This document shows, piece by piece, positions 44,401-53,473 of a stretch of 64,000 nt of DNA (the first letter of the stretch is position 1; each line of letters starts with the position of its first letter). The notes under the pieces are model-generated. The model saw only the letters and a list, made by a program, of their open reading frames with translations. It ran no database searches and was not told the DNA's origin. Where the stretch lies: contig NZ_NMQR01000008.1 in assembly GCF_003545805.1 (NCBI RefSeq), positions 62,001-126,000 on the forward strand, read 5' to 3'. Both the position numbers and the translations under genes were made by a program. Origin of the DNA: Photorhabdus sp. CRCIA-P01 (GTDB taxonomy: Bacteria; Pseudomonadota; Gammaproteobacteria; Enterobacterales; Enterobacteriaceae).

Positions 44401-45375
44401 TTATTCTGGCGTAAAGTGGCGCAAATGCTGGGTTGTCGCCAACCAAGCAGCTACCCAACCAATCATCGCGGAGAGCAAAACTAGCAGCAGGGATTCATCC
44501 CATGAAAGCCCATGTAAATTAAACGTGGTACCAAACACACTGGCAACCTGTGTGACAACATCAGAGAGCTTCCATACCAACAGAGCCGAGAGTATCAATG
44601 ATAACATCGCACCAAGCCCCCCTAACAAAGCGCCGCCATTGAGGAATGGACGCAAAATAAAACCATCAGTCGCGCCAATCAGCTTCATCACGTTAATCGT
44701 ATCACGATGGCTGAAAATACTGAGGCGCACACTATTACCGATGACCAAAAACAGCGCAACGATCATCAGAATACCGATCACTGTCGCAATCTGACCGATA
44801 AGACCGGTCAGCGCCGCCAAACGGGCAAACCAGCTATCATCCATCCGAACTTCTTCAATACCTTTGACCTGAGAAACCCTGTCACGCAATGTAGTCAAAG
44901 TCTGTGAGCTCTGAAAATCAATTTTCGGCGTAATGATAGCGACTGCGGGTAGGGGATTCTCTTCCAGCATATCCAGCGCACCGCCAAAACCAGACCAAGT
45001 GCGGAACTCTGTCATCGCTTCCTGACGCGAGAGATAGTTAACATTATCCACACCATCAAGTGCTTTCAGTTCGCTTATTAATTTTTGAGCGCTATTATCA
45101 TCCAGTGATTTATCGAGATACACCGTCAATTGAGGGGTGGGATACCATTTTTCCGCAGCCTGGCTGACATTCTTCCACACAATGTAACAAACGCTTGGTA
45201 ATGTCAGAGATATCGCAATAACCATAATCGTCAGCAGAGTTGCCAGTGGCTGACGCAACATATCTGTCAGCGCATTCATCCAGGCATAGCGCCACTGCTC
45301 ACGCCATCCTCCTTGTAAAACTTTACTTTTCGATCTTGTTACTTTCCCCGCTGCCTTACGCACATTTTTAACCAT
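44401..45375 (-). CDS. ftsX: FtsX, divisome ABC-like membrane protein
   Basis: With FtsE controls periplasmic amidase activation (via EnvC) at the septum. 324 aa, four membrane segments (about residues 42-62, 192-215, 245-270, 295-315) and a periplasmic loop between the first two. Blocks: [48 protein letters not shown]. Its start overlaps the ftsE end by 8 bases. Confidence 0.95.
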   Translation of the reverse strand: MVKNVRKAAGKVTRSKSKVLQGGWREQWRYAWMNALTDMLRQPLATLLTIMVIAISLTLPSVCYIVWKNVSQAAEKWYPTPQLTVYLDKSLDDNSAQKLISELKALDGVDNVNYLSRQEAMTEFRTWSGFGGALDMLEENPLPAVAIITPKIDFQSSQTLTTLRDRVSQVKGIEEVRMDDSWFARLAALTGLIGQIATVIGILMIVALFLVIGNSVRLSIFSHRDTINVMKLIGATDGFILRPFLNGGALLGGLGAMLSLILSALLVWKLSDVVTQVASVFGTTFNLHGLSWDESLLLVLLSAMIGWVAAWLATTQHLRHFTPE

Positions 45376-46033
45376 GATGTTCTCCCACCATACGGCCCTG
45401 GCCCAGAGTCAGAATACGATATTTCCGTCGTTCAATCAGTGCCATATCATGGGTCGCCATCAGCACCGTCACCCCTACCCGGTTAAACTCTTCAAACAGC
45501 CGTAAAATGCCCTCTGACAATTCACCATCAAGATTACCGGTCGGTTCATCCGCCAACAAAACAGTTGGCTTATTCACAACCGCACGAGCAATGCCAACAC
45601 GTTGTTGTTCACCACCCGAAAGCTGAATTGGAAAATTTCTCGCTTTGTCCAGCAGACCAACCTTATCCAGAGCAGCGGAAGTCCGACGACGGATATCCTC
45701 AAAACTTGCACCTGAAATAACCAGCGGCATTGCCACGTTATCGTATACCGTCCGATCCAGCAGCAGATGATGATCTTGGAAAATCATACCAATCTGACGA
45801 CGTAGAAAAGGTACCTCACGGCTTTTTAACCGACTGATATCATGACCGGCAAACCAAATATGCCCAGCGCTAGGTCGCTCAATGCCACAGATGAGTTTCA
45901 GCAAGGTACTTTTACCTGCCCCTGAGTGACCAATTAGAAATGCCATTTCCGCAGGGCACAAATGAAAATTCACCCCTTGCAGGGCTTGCCGTCCCCCCAG
46001 ATAAGCTTTACTGACCTGTTCAAAGCGAATCAT
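45368..46033 (-). CDS. ftsE: FtsE, cell-division ATPase
   Basis: ATPase partner of FtsX. 221 aa. Walker [10 protein letters not shown] at residues 35-43, signature [14 protein letters not shown], Walker [13 protein letters not shown], switch MATHD. Starts 5 bases after ftsY. Order ftsY-ftsE-ftsX, followed by rpoH, is the enteric one. Confidence 0.97.
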   Translation of the reverse strand: MIRFEQVSKAYLGGRQALQGVNFHLCPAEMAFLIGHSGAGKSTLLKLICGIERPSAGHIWFAGHDISRLKSREVPFLRRQIGMIFQDHHLLLDRTVYDNVAMPLVISGASFEDIRRRTSAALDKVGLLDKARNFPIQLSGGEQQRVGIARAVVNKPTVLLADEPTGNLDGELSEGILRLFEEFNRVGVTVLMATHDMALIERRKYRILTLGQGRMVGEHHG

Positions 46034-46038
46034 GGTAA

Positions 46039-47514
46039 TTAATCCTCTCGGGCAAAAAGTGCCTCTATAAAATCATCTGCCTTAAATGGTCTCAGATCTT
46101 CAATGCCTTCACCGACACCAATATAACGGATAGGAATTTCAAACTGATCAGCAATGGCAAAAATCACCCCACCTTTGGCAGTCCCATCCAGTTTTGTCAG
46201 TGAGATACCTGTCAGCCCAACAGCTTCATGGAACAATTTAGCCTGACTTATCGCATTCTGGCCGGTGCTGGCATCCAATGTCAGCATAATTTCATGTGGC
46301 GCATCTTCGTCCAGTTTTTTCATCACCCGGACAATTTTCTTCAACTCTTCCATTAGGTGAGATTTATTTTGCAAACGACCTGCGGTATCTGCAATCAGTA
46401 CATCTACACCTTTCGCTTTAGCTGATTGAATAGCATCGAAAATCACGGAAGCGGGATCAGCACCAGTATGCTGCGCCACCACCGAAATATGGTTGCGATC
46501 CCCCCACACTTGTAACTGTTCAACCGCGGCGGCACGGAAAGTATCCCCGGCCGCCAACATGACAGATTTACCTTGCGCCTGGAACTGACGTGCCAATTTA
46601 CCAATTGTTGTCGTTTTACCAACACCATTAACACCAACCATTAGAATGACATACGGTGTTTTTCCTTCGATATCCAGCGGTTTATCAACTTTAACCAGAA
46701 TGCCAGACATCTCTTCTTTCAATTTGGCATACAACGCTTCTACATCTTTTAGCTCTTTACGGCTGGCATGCTCTGTCAAACTGCTAATGATTTTACGGGT
46801 AGTCTCGACACCAACATCCGCAATCAATAACTGCTCTTCCAATTCATCAAACAGATCATCATCGATCTTTTTGCCACTGAATAGGCTGAGAAAACCGGAA
46901 CCCAGATTCTGACGGGTTTTAACCAGACTGCGTTTCAAACGAGAGAAAAAACCCTCTTTAGTCGGGCGCTCTTGCTCTTTTAATATAACTGGCTTTGGCT
47001 GTTCAGTTTGTACCTGTTGTGCAGCTAATCTTGCGGCTTCTTCTGCAAGACGTTGTTGTTCTGCCTGCTCCGCGGCTAATCTTGCAGACTCTTCGGCAAG
47101 ACGCTGTTGCTCTGCCTGCTCCGCTGCCAATTTTGCTGCATCTTCAACAAGACGTTGTTGCTCTGCCTGCTCCGCGGCTAATCTTGCAGACTCTTCGGCA
47201 AGACGCTGTTGCTCTGCCTGCTCCGCGGCTAATCTTGCAGACTCTTCGGCAAGACGCTGTTGCTCTGCCTGCTCCGCAGCTAATCTTGCAGATTCTTCGA
47301 CAAGACGTTGTTGTTCCGCCTGCTCCGCAGCTAATCTTGCAGATTCTTCGACAAGACGTTGTTGTTCCGCCTGCTCCGCAGCTAATCTTGCAGATTCTTC
47401 AACAAGACGTTGCTGTTCCGCCTGCTCCGCCGCCAATTGTTCTTCTTTTTGCTGCTCTTCCTGACGGCCACGCCCAAACCAGGAGAAAAAGCCTCTTTTT
47501 TTCTCTTTTGCCAT
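46039..47514 (-). CDS. ftsY: FtsY, signal recognition particle receptor
   Basis: GTPase that docks SRP-ribosome complexes at the membrane. 491 aa. N-terminal A domain starts with the membrane-targeting basic helix KKRGFFSWFGRGR and then has eight 17-residue repeats (residues 27-162). The N domain follows, then the G domain: GVNGVGKTTTIGKLA (G1), DTFRAAAVEQL (G2-like I-box), DTAGRLQNKSHLMEEL (G3), TKLDGTAKGG (G4), GVGEGIEDLRPF (C-terminal). The conserved NG core is complete; only the A domain is unusual. Confidence 0.97.
   Translation of the reverse strand: MAKEKKRGFFSWFGRGRQEEQQKEEQLAAEQAEQQRLVEESARLAAEQAEQQRLVEESARLAAEQAEQQRLVEESARLAAEQAEQQRLAEESARLAAEQAEQQRLAEESARLAAEQAEQQRLVEDAAKLAAEQAEQQRLAEESARLAAEQAEQQRLAEEAARLAAQQVQTEQPKPVILKEQERPTKEGFFSRLKRSLVKTRQNLGSGFLSLFSGKKIDDDLFDELEEQLLIADVGVETTRKIISSLTEHASRKELKDVEALYAKLKEEMSGILVKVDKPLDIEGKTPYVILMVGVNGVGKTTTIGKLARQFQAQGKSVMLAAGDTFRAAAVEQLQVWGDRNHISVVAQHTGADPASVIFDAIQSAKAKGVDVLIADTAGRLQNKSHLMEELKKIVRVMKKLDEDAPHEIMLTLDASTGQNAISQAKLFHEAVGLTGISLTKLDGTAKGGVIFAIADQFEIPIRYIGVGEGIEDLRPFKADDFIEALFARED
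47029..47436. repeat. 51-bp x 8 in-frame tandem repeat in ftsY A domain
   Basis: Eight units of 51 bp encode LAAEQAEQQRLxEESAR, with small variations (LVEDAAK in unit 6, LAEEAAR in unit 8). Each unit is a helical, charged heptad-like segment. Units 1-3 (LVEESAR) and units 4, 5, 7 (LAEESAR) form two sequence classes, a sign of recent unequal duplication. The long open frame on the opposite strand here is only a by-product. Confidence 0.95.
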
Positions 47515-47672
47515 TAGCTACTACACTCCTCAAGGTTAAATCATGGCGTTATAACAGGGAATAATAACGAAATTAGAAGCAGTCTAACATTTTCGTAATA
47601 GCTCAACACATATCAATCACGAATTTCGTGGTAAATTAATGCCTGTAAGTCTTAACAACTGTTACGCAAATT

Positions 47673-48257
47673 ATGGCAAAGAAACCACAACGGCAATCGA
47701 TGGGACAAATCCGCATTATTGGTGGAAAATGGCGAGGCCGGAAATTACCTGTACCAAATAGTCCCGGATTACGTCCAACGACAGATCGCGTCAGAGAAAC
47801 GCTATTTAACTGGCTAGCTCCGGTTATTCAGGAAGCACACTGCCTGGATTGCTATGCAGGAAGCGGAGCGCTTGGATTAGAAGCACTTTCTCGTTATGCG
47901 GCACAGGTTACCCTGATTGAATATGAACGTAATATAGCCAAACAGCTTTCCGCGAATTTGGATCTGCTCAGTGCCCAAAATGCCGAGGTCATTAACGACA
48001 GTGCATTAACCTATTTATCTCAACCAGGAAAACCCTACAATGTCGTTTTCCTTGATCCTCCTTTTCGTAAAGGCATGCTTAACGAAACCATAAAATTGTT
48101 GGAAGAACAAAATTGGCTGGCAGATGAAAGCTGGATTTATGTTGAGGCTGAATCTGAATCAACGGCTATTGATGTCCCTGTTAACTGGCAACTTCATCGT
48201 GAAAAAGTAGCCGGACAAGTCGCATACCGGCTCTATATCCGTTATTTACCTGCATAA
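47673..48257 (+). CDS. rsmD: RsmD, 16S rRNA m2G966 methyltransferase
   Basis: Methylates G966 of 16S rRNA. 194 aa. RIIGGKWRGRKLPVP start block, LRPTTDRVRETLFNWL, SAM loop CLDCYAGSGALGLEALS and catalytic VVFLDPPF. Divergent from ftsY across 158 bases, as in E. coli. Confidence 0.96.
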   Translation: MAKKPQRQSMGQIRIIGGKWRGRKLPVPNSPGLRPTTDRVRETLFNWLAPVIQEAHCLDCYAGSGALGLEALSRYAAQVTLIEYERNIAKQLSANLDLLSAQNAEVINDSALTYLSQPGKPYNVVFLDPPFRKGMLNETIKLLEEQNWLADESWIYVEAESESTAIDVPVNWQLHREKVAGQVAYRLYIRYLPA

Positions 48258-48280
48258 CGATTACTTTGGAGTACACACTG

Positions 48281-48562
48281 ATGTTTATTCAATTGGGCAA
48301 ACTGTTAATGATCTGCGTTTGGGGATTTCTGATCTTTAACTTGATCCATCCATTTCCAAAACCCTTGAAGTATTTTATGGATGTCGCCATGATTTTCATG
48401 GTGGTCATGCATGCATTTCAAATGCTGCTTATGAAAGCCAGTCAGCCAAAAGACCAAAAACTCTCTGGCCTGATGCAAACCAAGATCTTCTTTTTTGGTG
48501 TCTTTGAGCTACTGTCAACGCAGAAAAAGCAACTGGAAGAGAAAAGTCATCGCCTTAAATAG
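48281..48562 (+). CDS. yhhL: YhhL, DUF1145 membrane protein
   Basis: 93 aa, two to three membrane segments, function unknown. Start at MFIQLGKLL has GGAG 9 bases upstream; an earlier TTG at 48266 is less likely. LIFNLIHPFPKPLKYF and KIFFFGVFELLSTQKKQ are the family marks. 23 bases after rsmD, so probably co-transcribed. Confidence 0.9.
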   Translation: MFIQLGKLLMICVWGFLIFNLIHPFPKPLKYFMDVAMIFMVVMHAFQMLLMKASQPKDQKLSGLMQTKIFFFGVFELLSTQKKQLEEKSHRLK

Positions 48563-48835
48563 TGGACACGGCCCCAACCCCCGGAAAATATATACAATTA
48601 TGTGAATATGTGAGGAATGATTCATTTCATTCCCCCTTCCGGTTATGCATTAAAAAGCTGTCACTATCTGTCTCAGCACAGCTTAGTGCCTGCTTTCTTT
48701 GCTGAACAAATAAATTATTTCCTAATTCACTGCCTATTTCCGCACAGATACTTAAACCAATCTCTATTATTTAAGTCTATATTTTGCTAGTAAAAAAGTA
48801 GATCCCTTACCCATCACTTATTTTAAGGAACAAAT

Positions 48836-49462
48836 ATGAGCTGGCCATTTATTGCGGTGTTTTTTTCTGGTTGGTTGTATGTTGACGCAGCTTACCGTGG
48901 TCCAAACTGGCAAAGATGGCTATTCAGGCCAGTCACTCTGCTATTGTTGTTATTGTGGGCATGGCAAGCGCCTGAACTGCATATTTCAGGCTATTTAATC
49001 TGTCTTGGGTTATTTACTGCCTTAATATCAGATGCTCTGCGCATGCTCCCCAGTAAGTATTCACTACTCTCTATAAGCACATTATTCCTCTGTTATCTGC
49101 TCTACACGATAAGCTTTGTATTACAGATGAATTTCAGTTTCTTCTTCCCATTGCCATTAATTCTACTGGTTCTGGGCTCCATTATTCTGCTGGTTATTTG
49201 GAATAAACTGGAGGAAATGCGCTGGCTGGTCGTTGCCTCAGTCATCATGCCCCTGATCATGGTGTGGATGGCAGGTGAACAATACTTCGCTCTCAATACA
49301 GCATACAGTTTCTCCCTATTGGCAGGCAGTACCTTGTTGCTACTGTCACAGAGTTTCTGGCTGATCAACCATTACCGTTTCCAGTTCAAATCTTCTAAGG
49401 CGGTTGTAGCAACCTGTTATTTTATCGGCCATTTTCTGATTATTCGTTCTATTTATCTTTAA
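48836..49462 (+). CDS. yhhN: YhhN, TMEM86-family membrane protein
   Basis: 208 aa, about eight membrane segments; the family includes animal lysoplasmalogenase TMEM86B, but activity in enterics is not shown. Blocks: FSGWLYVDAAYRGPNWQRWLF, FTALISDALRMLP, and the end YFIGHFLIIRSIYL as in E. coli YhhN. AAGGAA lies 7 bases before the ATG. The 273-bp gap before it (48563-48835) shows no gene. Confidence 0.92.
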   Translation: MSWPFIAVFFSGWLYVDAAYRGPNWQRWLFRPVTLLLLLLWAWQAPELHISGYLICLGLFTALISDALRMLPSKYSLLSISTLFLCYLLYTISFVLQMNFSFFFPLPLILLVLGSIILLVIWNKLEEMRWLVVASVIMPLIMVWMAGEQYFALNTAYSFSLLAGSTLLLLSQSFWLINHYRFQFKSSKAVVATCYFIGHFLIIRSIYL

Positions 49463-49534
49463 TAAAAAGATTAAGTTGAAAATGGATATCAACATTCAGC
49501 CACACAATTTACCAACTTATTTTCTCTTTTTTAT

Positions 49535-49566
49535 TTGACTCTGGAGTGGGCTCCAAAGTGTAGAGT
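49535..49566 (+). promoter_or_regulatory. zntA promoter with ZntR (MerR-type) operator
   Basis: TTGACT (-35, 49535-49540) and TAGAGT (-10, 49561-49566) are separated by exactly 20 bases, the overlong spacer that MerR-family activators untwist. The spacer holds the dyad ACTCTGGAG/CTCCAAAGT. It is very like the E. coli zntA promoter. zntR itself is not in this window. Confidence 0.88.
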
Positions 49567-49606
49567 TTGATCATATCTTTGAGTAAACTTTATCCAGGGG
49601 GAGCCC

Positions 49607-51886
49607 ATGTACTCAAATTCAAACAAAAATAGTGCTCATCAGCATAACCACCAGCATGGAAGCTGCTGCGCTACTACCACTTGTCCAGATCAGGCTAAAC
49701 AGGTTAGTGAGCATTTACATCATCATGAACATGATGATACCTGCTCACATGAACATAACCCTTCCCATGATACACAAGAAACACAAGCGCCTGAGCTTTT
49801 GGCAAGTCAACGTTTCAGTTGGGTTGTTAATGGCATGGATTGTCCAAGTTGTGCCCGCAAAATTGAAACCGCGGTCAGCAAAATTCCAGAGGTGAAACAA
49901 GCCAAGGTTCTATTTGCTACTGAAAAACTGGTCGTGGATGCCGATATAGATATACGTTCGGCAGTTATCCAAGCCGTTAATCAGGCTGGATTTGACTTAC
50001 ACAACCCAGATTCAAATCAGAAAGCGCCCAAAAGCAGCCGTTGGAAAGAATTTGCACCGATCATCACTCTTTCACTGATGATGCTGATAAGTTGGGGAAT
50101 CTCCAGCATCAACCCCTCATTTGGCCGTATTGCCTTTATTATCACCACCGTGATTGGATTGGTGCCTATTGTCACCAAAGCCTGGAAACTCATACGATCA
50201 GGCACGCCATTCGCCATTGAAACCTTGATGAGTGTTGCCGCAATCGGTGCGCTATTTATTGATGCCACCGCCGAAGCGGCAATGGTACTGCTGCTGTTTA
50301 TGCTTGGTGAAATGCTAGAATCCTACGCCGCCGGCCGTGCACGTCGAGGGGTGAGTGCATTGATGGCATTGGTCCCGGAAGAAGCACTGCTGGTAAGAAA
50401 TGGTGAGAAAAAAACTGTCCCGGTCGCAAATCTACGCCCCGGAGATATTATTGAGGTTGCACCAGGCGGACGTTTACCCACTGATGCTGAATTACTCAGT
50501 TCATTCGCCAGCTTTGATGAAAGTGCGCTGACAGGCGAATCTATTCCGGTTGAACACATGCAGGGAGAAAAAGTCCCGGCAGGTTGTCTGTCCGTGGATC
50601 GTTCAGTCCAAATGAAAGTGCTGTCTGAACAGGGCAACAATGCCATTGACCGCATTTTGCAACTGATTGAAGAAGCCGAAGAACGCCGCGCACCGATTGA
50701 GCGCTTTATTGACCGTTTCAGCCGAATTTACACTCCGCTGATTATGCTGTTCTCTGCGTTGGTTATCATTATTCCACCCATTGTATTCAGCCAACCTTGG
50801 GAAACATGGATCTACCGTGGTCTTACTTTGCTACTGATCGGTTGCCCTTGTGCTCTAGTGATTTCCACACCCGCCGCAATTACCTCTGCCCTTGCAGCAG
50901 CAACCCGCCGAGGGGCCTTGATTAAAGGGGGTGCGGCGCTGGAGCAATTGGGGCTAATTACCACAATCGCTTTTGATAAAACCGGTACGCTGACCGCCGG
51001 TAAACCACAAGTCACAGATATACAACCAGCAGAAAATATCAGCGAATCTCAATTATTAACTTTAGCTTCCGCAGTAGAAAGCGGCTCCCACCACCCACTG
51101 GCTAAAGCCATTTTGCAATACGCAGAAAGTAAAAACGTTAATATTACCGAAGCTGAACAGCGTAAAGCATTAGCGGGGGTAGGTGTTGAAGGTCAGTTAG
51201 ACGGTAAACGTATTCTCGTCAGTGCGCCCGGAAAACTGCCAGAAAACACGTTATCTGATCGTTGGAAACAAAGAATTGTTCAGTTAGAAGATTGCGGTAA
51301 AACTGTTGTTGCCGTGATGCATGATGAACAATTTGCCGGCCTTATCGCAATGCAAGATACGTTACGTCAAGATGCAATTGATGCTATCCGTTTACTGAAA
51401 GATCAAGGCATTAAATCAGTGATGTTGACGGGAGATAACCCACGTGCAGCAACTGCAATTGCAGGTCAGTTAGGAATAGATTTCCGCGCCGAATTAATGC
51501 CGGAAGATAAAGTCAAAGCTGTTATGAAGCTGAATAAAGATCATAACACAATGATGGTCGGTGACGGCATCAACGACGCACCCGCAATGAAAGCTTCCAG
51601 TATCGGTGTAGCAATGGGAAGTGGAACCGATGTCGCGCTGGAAACCGCAGACGCAGCATTAACTCATAACCGCCTGACAGGTTTATCGGAAATCATCACC
51701 CTTTCCCGCGCAACGCACAATAATATCCGCCAAAATATTGCGATTGCCCTGGGGCTAAAAGGGATCTTCCTCGTCACCAGCCTATTGGGTATCACAGGCT
51801 TGTGGATGGCAGTATTGGCGGATTCTGGTGCAACCGCTCTTGTGACAGCAAACGCGGTAAGGTTATTGAGGATTAAACTGAAATAA
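49607..51886 (+). CDS. zntA: ZntA, zinc/cadmium/lead-exporting P1B-ATPase
   Basis: Pumps Zn(II), Cd(II) and Pb(II) out. 759 aa. The N-terminus is His/Cys rich (about residues 11-54), then a heavy-metal domain with GMDCPSC at 76-82. Membrane metal site CPC in LIGCPCALVIS, phosphorylation motif DKTGTLT, HP motif SGSHHPLAK, ATP motif MVGDGINDAP. About 27 residues longer at the N-terminus than E. coli ZntA through the His/Cys-rich part. GGGGGAG lies before the ATG. Confidence 0.97.
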   Translation: MYSNSNKNSAHQHNHQHGSCCATTTCPDQAKQVSEHLHHHEHDDTCSHEHNPSHDTQETQAPELLASQRFSWVVNGMDCPSCARKIETAVSKIPEVKQAKVLFATEKLVVDADIDIRSAVIQAVNQAGFDLHNPDSNQKAPKSSRWKEFAPIITLSLMMLISWGISSINPSFGRIAFIITTVIGLVPIVTKAWKLIRSGTPFAIETLMSVAAIGALFIDATAEAAMVLLLFMLGEMLESYAAGRARRGVSALMALVPEEALLVRNGEKKTVPVANLRPGDIIEVAPGGRLPTDAELLSSFASFDESALTGESIPVEHMQGEKVPAGCLSVDRSVQMKVLSEQGNNAIDRILQLIEEAEERRAPIERFIDRFSRIYTPLIMLFSALVIIIPPIVFSQPWETWIYRGLTLLLIGCPCALVISTPAAITSALAAATRRGALIKGGAALEQLGLITTIAFDKTGTLTAGKPQVTDIQPAENISESQLLTLASAVESGSHHPLAKAILQYAESKNVNITEAEQRKALAGVGVEGQLDGKRILVSAPGKLPENTLSDRWKQRIVQLEDCGKTVVAVMHDEQFAGLIAMQDTLRQDAIDAIRLLKDQGIKSVMLTGDNPRAATAIAGQLGIDFRAELMPEDKVKAVMKLNKDHNTMMVGDGINDAPAMKASSIGVAMGSGTDVALETADAALTHNRLTGLSEIITLSRATHNNIRQNIAIALGLKGIFLVTSLLGITGLWMAVLADSGATALVTANAVRLLRIKLK

Positions 51887-51908
51887 TGAAAATCGTCTAG
51901 CTATTTAA

Positions 51909-51938
51909 GGATATGAGTCTTATTTCCGGCTCATATCC
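51909..51938 (+). terminator. Hairpin after zntA
   Basis: Perfect 9-bp stem GGATATGAG (51909-51917) with CTCATATCC (51930-51938), 12-base loop, 22 bases after the zntA stop. No T-run follows, so a weak or Rho-assisted terminator, or an mRNA 3'-end stabiliser. Confidence 0.55.
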
Positions 51939-52036
51939 TGTGCTATAGCCAGATAAGTTCAGTGGTGAAAACTCATTGGCATTCAAAGGCACGGTAGAAA
52001 AACAAAAACGTTCATTTCTCAACTCGGCGGTTATAT

Positions 52037-52291
52037 TCAGAATTGATTCTCTTTTTTTCTAACCAGATAGCGATAAGGCATTTGTTCCGTTTCTTGAGCA
52101 ACTAACTGGTGCTCCATAAAACGGCAAAAACTGGGAATATCACGCGTAGTTGCCGGATCATCAGCAAGAATTAATAACATCTGTCCTGCTTCCATATGAC
52201 GCACGGTTTTCCGCACCATCATTACTGGTTCAGGACAGCGAAGCCCTTGTGTATCAAGGGTCTTGTCTGGATTAGTAAACACATCGGGCAT
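52037..52291 (-). CDS. tusA: TusA (SirA), sulfur carrier protein
   Basis: Takes persulfide from IscS and passes it to TusBCD for tRNA 2-thiouridine. 84 aa; CPxP motif with active Cys19 in [10 protein letters not shown]. Other marks: [18 protein letters not shown]. Between zntA and yhhQ as in E. coli, on the opposite strand. Confidence 0.96.
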   Translation of the reverse strand: MPDVFTNPDKTLDTQGLRCPEPVMMVRKTVRHMEAGQMLLILADDPATTRDIPSFCRFMEHQLVAQETEQMPYRYLVRKKENQF

Positions 52292-52404
52292 AACTTATCT
52301 CTACAATTTCAGGCAAACTATAAAACTGGATTATATTATAAAAAAACCAGCAAAAATTAACTTTACATACGGCATTTTGAATTCGTGTACAACCGACGTA
52401 TCAT

Positions 52405-52453
52405 GTGAGGCGCCGTCCGTTAAAACGGCGGATCTTTCATTGGGTTCCCTCAC
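52405..52453 (+). promoter_or_regulatory. Structured leader before yhhQ
   Basis: Nested stems: outer GTGAGG (52405-52410) with CCTCAC (52448-52453), and inside it CGCCGT (52411-52416) with ACGGCG (52425-52430), loop CCGTTAAA. The inner and outer 5' arms are contiguous, leaving a 17-base one-sided bulge. It ends 23 bases before the yhhQ ATG, with AAAAAGG between. It does not clearly fit the preQ1 riboswitch consensus that I remember, though the downstream gene would suit one. Confidence 0.5.
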
Positions 52454-52476
52454 CCCATTATCCAAAAAGGTACAAT

Positions 52477-53151
52477 ATGTTTTCATCAGCTACGATTATA
52501 CAACAGCGAACTACTGCTTTAATTTGGCTTTCGTTATTTCATATTCTGATTATTATTTCCAGTAATTATCTGGTGCAACTACCTGTCTCTATTTTCGGTT
52601 TTCATACCACTTGGGGAGCCTTTACTTTCCCATTTATTTTTCTTGCAACCGATTTGACGGTTCGTATCTACGGCGCACCACTGGCAAGGCGAATCATCAC
52701 TACCGTAATGATCCCCGCTTTGCTGATCTCTTATATTATTTCTGCTCTATTTTTCCAAGGAAAGTGGCAAGAGTTTACTGCGCTGTCTGAATTCAATCTC
52801 TTTGTTGCCCGTATTGCCTGCGCCAGCTTTATGGCTTATTTCCTTGGGCAGATACTGGATGTATACGTCTTCAATCGTCTGCGCCGGAGACGTAATTGGT
52901 GGGTCGCTCCCGCAGCGGCTATGTTTTTCGGCAATTTACTTGATACCATTGCCTTTTTCTCTATCGCTTTCTATCACAGTACCGATGCTTTCATGGCGGC
53001 TAACTGGATCGAGATTGGGCTAGTAGATTATTGCTTTAAATTATTAATCTGCTTACTCTTTTTTCTACCCGCTTACGGCATTTTGTTGAACCTGATTCTC
53101 AAGTATTTCTTTGCCTATAAAACTAACAACACCCACATTCAAGTTCGCTGA
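52477..53151 (+). CDS. yhhQ: YhhQ, queuosine-precursor (preQ0/preQ1) transporter
   Basis: Inner-membrane importer of 7-cyano-7-deazaguanine for queuosine-tRNA synthesis. 224 aa from MFSSATIIQ; 24 in-frame codons upstream would run through the leader hairpin and are not used. About six membrane segments; SSNYLVQLPVSIFGFHTTWG, FLATDLTVRIYGAPLARRII and the amphipathic block RLRRRRNWWVAPAAAMFFGN match E. coli YhhQ. Confidence 0.94.
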   Translation: MFSSATIIQQRTTALIWLSLFHILIIISSNYLVQLPVSIFGFHTTWGAFTFPFIFLATDLTVRIYGAPLARRIITTVMIPALLISYIISALFFQGKWQEFTALSEFNLFVARIACASFMAYFLGQILDVYVFNRLRRRRNWWVAPAAAMFFGNLLDTIAFFSIAFYHSTDAFMAANWIEIGLVDYCFKLLICLLFFLPAYGILLNLILKYFFAYKTNNTHIQVR

Positions 53152-53375
53152 TCTTTATACGCCCAGCAAATACCTGTCCAACCCACTAGCTTCCCCAAAC
53201 GCAGCCAGGCCCAATGGAGAAAAAGGGCCTGTTCCAGTACAGAGATCCGGGCATAGATCAAAAAAACACACATTTCCCACGACAAAATGGGCATAACAAC
53301 TTTATTTATCCATAACCAACCATTAATTTTTATAGGTGGTGTTAGTCTGTTAAGTAATTTAAGTACTTTTTTCAT
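53139..53375 (-). CDS. Small Trp-rich membrane protein, doubtful
   Basis: 78-codon frame with two hydrophobic stretches (about residues 20-42 and 50-72) and seven Trp, basic start MKKVLKLLNR. It is divergent from gldA and overlaps the yhhQ 3' end by 13 bases. No clear ribosome binding site, and I do not recognise the family. The pattern (basic N-terminus, two spaced hydrophobic segments) is more protein-like than most shadow frames. Confidence 0.3.
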   Translation of the reverse strand: MKKVLKLLNRLTPPIKINGWLWINKVVMPILSWEMCVFLIYARISVLEQALFLHWAWLRLGKLVGWTGICWAYKDQRT

Positions 53376-53473
53376 CCGAAGACAGTTTACTGGTCTGTCA
53401 CATTTTGCTCCCTGTTTGTTAAGAAAATTTATACAGCAAGCAGATATTGATTTTCCACAAAAGGAGTAGTTTT

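Noticed and set aside
47029-47436. Regular repeats that might suggest a CRISPR array
   Set aside because: Units are contiguous with no unique spacers, and they code for protein in frame inside ftsY.
46995-47564. 189-codon frame on the plus strand opposite ftsY
   Set aside because: It is produced by the 51-bp ftsY repeats read on the other strand; low-complexity LRQD/ALPAP repeats and no ribosome binding site.
52405-52476. Calling the yhhQ leader a preQ1 riboswitch outright
   Set aside because: The A-rich tail and loop sequences do not clearly match the known consensus; only the structure and the context support it.
53111-53296. 61-codon plus-strand frame at the end of yhhQ
   Set aside because: Out-of-frame shadow of the yhhQ end and the gap; no ribosome binding site.
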